Shown here: positions 59,113-64,000 of the stretch, in pieces
Numbering within the stretch: position 1 is the first letter of the stretch
Layout of the letters: each line of letters begins with the position of its first letter
Origin: Pseudovibrio zosterae
GTDB lineage: Bacteria > Pseudomonadota > Alphaproteobacteria > Rhizobiales > Stappiaceae
Assembly: GCF_033843645.1 (NCBI RefSeq)
Contig: NZ_JAWXVZ010000016.1
Coordinates: 1 to 64,000, forward strand
Length of the DNA: 64,000 nt
Reading direction: 5' to 3'
Position numbers and translations under genes: made by a program
Notes under the pieces: generated by a model
What the model was told of the DNA's origin: nothing
Seen by the model: the letters and a program-made list of their open reading frames with translations, nothing else
Database searches by the model: none

Positions 59113-61098
59113 TTACGCTTCCTCCTCAAGAGCAATCAGGAGAGCACCATCTTCCACTTGGTCGCCCACCGCCACCATCACTTCTTGCACCACACCATCT
59201 CGTGGGGCTTTCAGGCTGTGTTCCATCTTCATGGCTTCGGTCACCACCAGAACGTCGCCTTCGCGCACGGCTTGGCCCGCTTTGCAATGCACAGCGCGCA
59301 CCTGCCCCGGAACGGGCGAAATGATGGCGCTGCCTGCATCCGCCTGTTCCTCGTCTTCGCTCAAGTGGTCAGGCAGGTGGAATGTCCAGCACTGGCCCTC
59401 CATGAAAAGCGTGAGTGTGGTTGGAGTTCTGGCAAAATGGCAGCAGCGCTGCGCCCCGCCGATGCTCACGCGGATCTCGTCACCCTCACGGCGAAGGATC
59501 TTGAAGGACAGGCCGGTGTCGCCCACGGTGGCGGACAAGCTGCCGTCCTGATGCGAGGCGATTGCAACTTCCGTCAAGGCCTCGCGGTAGCGCAGGTGAG
59601 CAAACTGGCGGGCAGAGCTCCACAGGCGCCAACCAGCCAGCGTTTCCCATGGGCTTGTGCCATAACCGGCATCGTGGGCAAGGCCCAGATCAATGGCAGC
59701 GGCGATGGCATACACCTCCGCTGTGGGTTCCGGGACGCGGGTCAAGCTTTCCAGCTCGCGGTCGATGAGCAGGGTATCCATCTCACCGCGCGCAAACCCC
59801 TCATGGTTCGCCAGTGCGTGCAGAAAGGTGATGTTGGTGGTTGCGCCAACGGCCCGGCTCTTTTCCAGCGCCTGGCTCAGTTTGCTCAGTGCCTCGCTAC
59901 GGTTTTCGCCATGAACGATCACCTTGGCGATCATCGGGTCATAAAACGGCGTGATGGTATCCCCCTTGCGCACGCCGCTGTCGATGCGGGCAAAGTGCTG
60001 GGGCAAGCGCAGCTCGTTCAAGGTGCCGGTGGCAGGCAGGAACCCGGCCTCCGCGTCTTCGGCATAGATTCGTGCTTCAAAAGCGTGGCCGTTGATGCTC
60101 AGCTCTTCCTGTCGCTTTGGCAGAGGAGCGCCAGCCGCGACCCGAAGTTGCCAGTGCACCAGATCTTCGCCGGTAATGGCTTCCGTTACCGGGTGTTCCA
60201 CCTGTAGCCGGGTATTCATCTCCATGAACCAGAACCGGTCGGGCCTCAGCCCCTCCGACCCATCCACAATGAACTCGACTGTGCCCGCACCTTCATAGCC
60301 AACGGCCAGAGCGGCTTTCACCGCTGCCTCACCCATGGCGGCACGCATTTCCTCGCTCATGCCGGGGGCAGGGGCTTCCTCAATCACCTTTTGGTGTCGG
60401 CGCTGCAATGAGCAGTCACGCTCAAACAGGTGGACGGCGTTGCCGTGGCTGTCGGCAAACACCTGCACTTCGATGTGCCGGGGAGACTGGATGTACTTTT
60501 CGATCAAAACACGAGGGTCGCCAAAGCTGGATTGACCTTCGCGCTGGGCACCTTCCAAGGCGCTGAGAAAATCTTCGGAGGCATCAACCCGGCGCATGCC
60601 CTTGCCGCCGCCACCTGCGCGGGCCTTGATGAGCACTGGATAGCCCATTTGGTCGGCTTGAGTTTTCAGGAACGCCGCATCTTGGTTTTCGCCGTGGTAA
60701 CCGGGCACCACGGGCACGCCGGAATGTTCCATCAGTTGCTTTGCAGCATCCTTGAGGCCCATGGCGCGGATTGCACTGGCAGGCGGGCCAATGAACACAA
60801 GGCCCGCTGCTTCAACGGCCTCAACAAACTCCGGGTTTTCCGAAAGAAAACCATAGCCGGGGTGAATTGCTTGCGCGCCCGCCTTCTTGGCCGCCGCCAG
60901 AATGGCGTCCTTGTTCAGGTAGCTCTCGTTCACCGGTGCCGGGCCAATCAGGTAGGCCTCGTCGGCTTCCTCAACATGAAGCGCGTTGCGGTCTGCTTCC
61001 GAGTACACAGCAACCACCTTGATGCCGAGGCTCTTGGCTGTTCTGGCCACACGAACGGCGATCTCACCGCGGTTTGCAATCAGGATTTTCTTGAACAT
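59113..61098 (-). CDS. liuD: Methylcrotonyl-CoA carboxylase, biotin-containing subunit
   Basis: A 661-aa alpha subunit. It starts MFKKILIANRGEIAVRVART (biotin carboxylase N-domain), then the ATP-grasp GGGGKGMRRVDASEDF, EKYIQSPRHIEVQVFAD and RDCSLQRRHQKVIEEAPAPG, and EMNTRLQVEHPVTE. The C-terminal biotin carrier domain has AMKMEHSLKAP with biotinyl-Lys624. It carboxylates 3-methylcrotonyl-CoA together with the beta subunit encoded 15 bp upstream; the context, not the sequence alone, separates it from propionyl-CoA carboxylase. Confidence 0.93.
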   Translation of the reverse strand: MFKKILIANRGEIAVRVARTAKSLGIKVVAVYSEADRNALHVEEADEAYLIGPAPVNESYLNKDAILAAAKKAGAQAIHPGYGFLSENPEFVEAVEAAGLVFIGPPASAIRAMGLKDAAKQLMEHSGVPVVPGYHGENQDAAFLKTQADQMGYPVLIKARAGGGGKGMRRVDASEDFLSALEGAQREGQSSFGDPRVLIEKYIQSPRHIEVQVFADSHGNAVHLFERDCSLQRRHQKVIEEAPAPGMSEEMRAAMGEAAVKAALAVGYEGAGTVEFIVDGSEGLRPDRFWFMEMNTRLQVEHPVTEAITGEDLVHWQLRVAAGAPLPKRQEELSINGHAFEARIYAEDAEAGFLPATGTLNELRLPQHFARIDSGVRKGDTITPFYDPMIAKVIVHGENRSEALSKLSQALEKSRAVGATTNITFLHALANHEGFARGEMDTLLIDRELESLTRVPEPTAEVYAIAAAIDLGLAHDAGYGTSPWETLAGWRLWSSARQFAHLRYREALTEVAIASHQDGSLSATVGDTGLSFKILRREGDEIRVSIGGAQRCCHFARTPTTLTLFMEGQCWTFHLPDHLSEDEEQADAGSAIISPVPGQVRAVHCKAGQAVREGDVLVVTEAMKMEHSLKAPRDGVVQEVMVAVGDQVEDGALLIALEEEA

Positions 61099-61113
61099 GA
61101 TTCCCGCGCCCCC

Positions 61114-62721
61114 TTACATGCGGAAGATGCCGAACGGCGTGTCTTCGATTGGTGCGTTGAGCGATGCAGCCAGCGACAGGGCCAGTACATCTCGGGTCTT
61201 GCGCGGGTCGATGATGCCATCGTCCCACAAACGCGCAGAGGCGTAGAGCGGGTGTCCCTGTTCCTCGAACTGGTCAATGATGGGCTGCTTGAAGGTCTCT
61301 TCATCTTCTGCCGACCACGTGCCGCCCTTGCGCTCAATGCCTTCGCGGCGCACGGTGGCCAGAACGCCCGCGGCCTGTGGTCCGCCCATCACAGAGATGC
61401 GGGAGTTCGGCCACGTCCACAGGAAGCGGGGAGAATAGGCCCGGCCGCACATGCCATAGTTGCCAGCGCCAAAGGAGCCGCCAATCAGCACGGTGAACTT
61501 GGGCACCTTGGCGCAGGCTACAGCCGTCACCAACTTGGCGCCGTCTTTGGCAATGCCGCCGCTCTCGTACTTCTGGCCCACCATGAAGCCGGTGATGTTT
61601 TGCAGGAACACCAGCGGGATCTTGCGTTGGCAGCACAGCTCCACAAAGTGTGCGCCCTTGAGAGAGCTTTCTGAGAAAAGAATGCCGTTATTGGCGATAA
61701 TGCCAACGGGCATGCCATGAATGTGGGCAAAGCCTGTCACCAGCGTGGTGCCATAGCGGGCTTTGAACTCGTCGAACCGGGAGCCATCGACCACACGGGC
61801 GATCACCTCGCGCACGTCAAACGGCGTTTTCAGATCTGCGGGCACGATGCCAAGGATTTCCGAGGGGTCGTAGAGCGGGTCTTCCTGCTCCTGCAGGCGA
61901 AGTTGGTTCGGCCGCATGGCATTGAGATTGGACACTGCTTGCCGCGCCAATGCCAGTGCGTGCGCGTCATCCCGCGCCAGATAGTCAGCCACGCCGGAAA
62001 GGCGGGTGTGTACGTCACCGCCGCCCAAATCCTCCGCGCTCACCACTTCACCTGTCGCCGCTTTGACCAGTGGCGGACCGGCGAGAAAAATAGTGCCTTG
62101 TTCTTTCACGATGATTGTTACATCGCTCATGGCCGGCACATACGCGCCGCCTGCGGTACACGACCCCATCACCACGGCGATCTGCGGAATGCCTTTTGCA
62201 GACATGTTGGCCTGATTGAAGAAGATCCGGCCGAAATGGTCCCGGTCTGGAAACACCTCATCCTGCTGGGGCAGGTTGGCGCCTCCTGAGTCCACCAGAT
62301 AAATGCAGGGCAGGTTGTTCTGCTCGGCAATTTCCTGGGCGCGCAGGTGTTTTTTCACCGACATTGGGTAGTAGGTGCCACCCTTTACGGTGGCGTCATT
62401 TGCAACAATCATGCAATCGATACCGTTAACGCGGCCAACGCCAGTGATCACCCCGGCGGAGGGCGCTGCGCCCTCATACATGCCGTGGGCGGCAAACTGG
62501 CCGACCTCCAAAAACGGTGATCCGGGATCGATCAGCCGTGCCACCCGTTCGCGGGGGAGGATTTTCCCACGGGCCACATGGCGTTCTCTCGGGCCTTCGC
62601 CGCCACCAGCCAAAGCGGTGCGGCTGGCAGCGCGAATGGTTTCCATCACTGCCAGATGGGCCGCCTCGTTACTCTGAAAACTCTCGGAGCGTGGAGAAAT
62701 CTTGGAGGTCAGCACAGACAT
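61114..62721 (-). CDS. liuB: Methylcrotonyl-CoA carboxylase, carboxyltransferase subunit
   Basis: A 535-aa beta subunit with crotonase-like carboxyltransferase halves. Blocks are LPCIYLVDSGGANLPQQDEV, MGSCTAGGAYVPAMSD, IPLVFLQNITGFMVGQKYES and IGGSFGAGNYGMCGRAYSPR, all typical of MCC rather than PCC beta. It transfers the carboxyl group from biotin of LiuD to methylcrotonyl-CoA. Its ATG overlaps the liuA stop by one base (TGATG). Confidence 0.95.
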   Translation of the reverse strand: MSVLTSKISPRSESFQSNEAAHLAVMETIRAASRTALAGGGEGPRERHVARGKILPRERVARLIDPGSPFLEVGQFAAHGMYEGAAPSAGVITGVGRVNGIDCMIVANDATVKGGTYYPMSVKKHLRAQEIAEQNNLPCIYLVDSGGANLPQQDEVFPDRDHFGRIFFNQANMSAKGIPQIAVVMGSCTAGGAYVPAMSDVTIIVKEQGTIFLAGPPLVKAATGEVVSAEDLGGGDVHTRLSGVADYLARDDAHALALARQAVSNLNAMRPNQLRLQEQEDPLYDPSEILGIVPADLKTPFDVREVIARVVDGSRFDEFKARYGTTLVTGFAHIHGMPVGIIANNGILFSESSLKGAHFVELCCQRKIPLVFLQNITGFMVGQKYESGGIAKDGAKLVTAVACAKVPKFTVLIGGSFGAGNYGMCGRAYSPRFLWTWPNSRISVMGGPQAAGVLATVRREGIERKGGTWSAEDEETFKQPIIDQFEEQGHPLYASARLWDDGIIDPRKTRDVLALSLAASLNAPIEDTPFGIFRM

Positions 62722-63884
62722 CAGGCGGTTTCCTTGAACAGCTCGCGGCCAATCAACATGCGGCGCACCTCAGAAGTGCCTGCGCCAATCTCATAGAGCT
62801 TGGCATCGCGCAGGATGCGGCTCGTGGGATATTCGTTGATGTAGCCGTTGCCACCCAGAGTCTGGATTGCCTCAAGAGCAAGCTGTGTTGCTTTTTCGGC
62901 AGAGTAGAGGATGCAGCCGGCGGCGTCCTTGCGGGTGGTTTCGCCCCGGTCGCAGGCTGCGGCCACGGCGTACACATAGGCACGGCAGGCATTCATGGTG
63001 GTGTACATGTCGGCGATCTTGCCCTGCATCAGCTGGAACTCGCCAATGGCTTTGCCAAACTGCTTGCGCTCGTGGATGTACGGCACCACCACGTCCATGG
63101 CCGCCGCCATCAAACCCAATGGCCCGCCGGAAAGCACCACGCGCTCATAATCGAGGCCGGACATGAGCACCTTCACGCCGCCGCCTTCTTCGCCCAGAAT
63201 GTTCTCAAAGGGCACTTCGCAGTCTTCAAACACCAGTTCACAGGTGTTGGAGCCGCGCATTCCCATCTTGTCCAGCTTCTGTGCCGTGCTGAAACCCGCC
63301 ATGCCCTTTTCAATGAGGAAAGCCGTAATGCCGCGTGGGCCAGCTTCCGGGTCTGTCTTGGCGTAGACCACGAGCGTTTCTGCATCCGGGCCGTTGGTGA
63401 TCCACATCTTGTTGCCGTTCAGCACGAAGCGGTCGTTCCGCTTTTCAGCGCGCAGCTTCATGGAAACAACGTCAGACCCGGCGCCGGGTTCGGACATGGC
63501 AAGCGCGCCCACATGATCGCCCGAGCACAGTTTGGGCAGGTATTTGGTTTTCTGCTCATGCGTGCCGTGCCGGTTGATCTGGTTCACACACAGGTTTGAG
63601 TGCGCGCCGTAGGAAAGACCGATGGAACCGGAAGCGCGGGAAATCTCTTCCATGGCGACAACATGTGCCAGATAGCCCATGCCGCTGCCGCCGTAGTCGG
63701 GATCCGCGGTTACACCCAGCAGACCAAGCTCGCCCAGTTGGGGCCACAGGTCCGCGGCAAAGGTGTTGGTTTCGTCAATCTCGGCAGCACGTGGGGCCAG
63801 TTTTTCCTGAGACCACTTGTGCACCATGTCGCGCAGGGCGTCGATTTCTTCACCGAGCCCGAAGTTCATCACTGCTGAAAACAT
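62721..63884 (-). CDS. liuA: Isovaleryl-CoA dehydrogenase
   Basis: A 387-aa acyl-CoA dehydrogenase, first gene of the operon. It shows ALAMSEPGAGSDVVSMKLRA, MWITNGPDAETLVVYAKTDP, the catalytic Glu in SGLDYERVVLSGGPLGLM (the isovaleryl-CoA dehydrogenase position on helix G), and IQTLGGNGYINEYPTSRILR. It oxidises isovaleryl-CoA with FAD and passes electrons to ETF. The ribosome site GAGGAGG with a 7-base gap before ATG 63884 is strong. The pathway from here to liuE yields acetyl-CoA and acetoacetate. Confidence 0.95.
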   Translation of the reverse strand: MFSAVMNFGLGEEIDALRDMVHKWSQEKLAPRAAEIDETNTFAADLWPQLGELGLLGVTADPDYGGSGMGYLAHVVAMEEISRASGSIGLSYGAHSNLCVNQINRHGTHEQKTKYLPKLCSGDHVGALAMSEPGAGSDVVSMKLRAEKRNDRFVLNGNKMWITNGPDAETLVVYAKTDPEAGPRGITAFLIEKGMAGFSTAQKLDKMGMRGSNTCELVFEDCEVPFENILGEEGGGVKVLMSGLDYERVVLSGGPLGLMAAAMDVVVPYIHERKQFGKAIGEFQLMQGKIADMYTTMNACRAYVYAVAAACDRGETTRKDAAGCILYSAEKATQLALEAIQTLGGNGYINEYPTSRILRDAKLYEIGAGTSEVRRMLIGRELFKETA

Positions 63885-63952
63885 CAGATATCCTCCTCAT
63901 CAGATGTTTCGCCGGGCACTCCCACATGCCAGCATCATCTGTGCAGACCGCT

Positions 63953-63984
63953 TTAATTAAACGAACGTACGTTTGATTAATAAC
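63953..63984. promoter_or_regulatory. Palindromic operator candidate of the liu operon
   Basis: A 32-nt near-palindrome (13 of 16 positions match) centred on the perfect core AACGTACGTT (63964-63973), about 80-100 bp before liuA. Such ACGT-rich palindromes are typical of the MerR (LiuR) or TetR (LiuQ) type regulators of leucine genes; the regulator gene is not in the window. Confidence 0.5.
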
Positions 63985-64000
63985 AGCTGCCTTGGTATTA

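Noticed and set aside
60430..61674. 414-aa plus-strand open frame opposite liuD/liuB
   Set aside because: It is antisense across two carboxylase subunit genes without coding signatures.

Overview
The window reads as chromosome of a marine alphaproteobacterium. The evidence is an rRNA operon that ends 5S then initiator tRNA, TTAA-N7-TTAA (CtrA-type) sites in front of chemoreceptor genes, a rhizobial-type glycerol ABC transporter (glpSTPQUV), a TAXI-type TRAP transporter, a Na+-translocating NADH:quinone reductase, and a leucine (liu) operon. Base composition is moderate apart from one AT-rich gene near 38 kb. A Stappiaceae genus such as Pseudovibrio or Roseibium/Labrenzia would fit; this is inference and no taxonomic marker was compared.

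Layout. 1-452: 3' part of 5S rRNA and tRNA-fMet, each with a terminator. 586-2854: aldo/keto reductase divergent from a LysR regulator, plus a 50-aa membrane protein. 2917-14660: five tandem, same-strand chemoreceptor genes of almost identical length (675-676 aa), each followed by its own hairpin terminator; three have a full CtrA-type box 54-58 bp before the start codon and a fourth has a degraded one. 15214-20682: secreted phytase-like esterase/beta-propeller protein, divergent from a two-gene TAXI-TRAP transporter with a terminator hairpin between binding protein and permease. 21074-27131: six-gene glycerol ABC importer whose two ATPases carry complementary motif defects. 27310-34770: FAD oxidoreductase, LacI regulator, 2-hydroxyacid dehydrogenase, two GntR regulators and a PfkB-type sugar (acid) kinase, probably one or two sugar-acid catabolic modules. 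35218-44548: P1/DmpA peptidase, RecD-like helicase, an unrecognised AT-rich gene with a PD-(D/E)xK-like nuclease motif, tex, YaiI-family protein, DEAD-box RNA helicase and two small membrane proteins. 44623-52301: nqrM-apbE divergent from nqrABCDEF, so structural subunits, flavin transferase and maturation factor lie together. 52500-55728: DUF1992 protein, GlxA-type regulator, isochorismatase-family hydrolase, MFS exporter. 55840-63884: tightly packed liu operon running from isovaleryl-CoA dehydrogenase to methylglutaconyl-CoA hydratase, with a palindromic operator candidate at the right edge.

Most genes are conventional. The best candidates for something new are the tandem chemoreceptor array with its repeated CtrA-type sites, the AT-rich putative nuclease at 37556-38623, the asymmetric GlpS/GlpT ATPase pair, and three convergent gene pairs that all overlap by exactly 4 nt through their stop codons.
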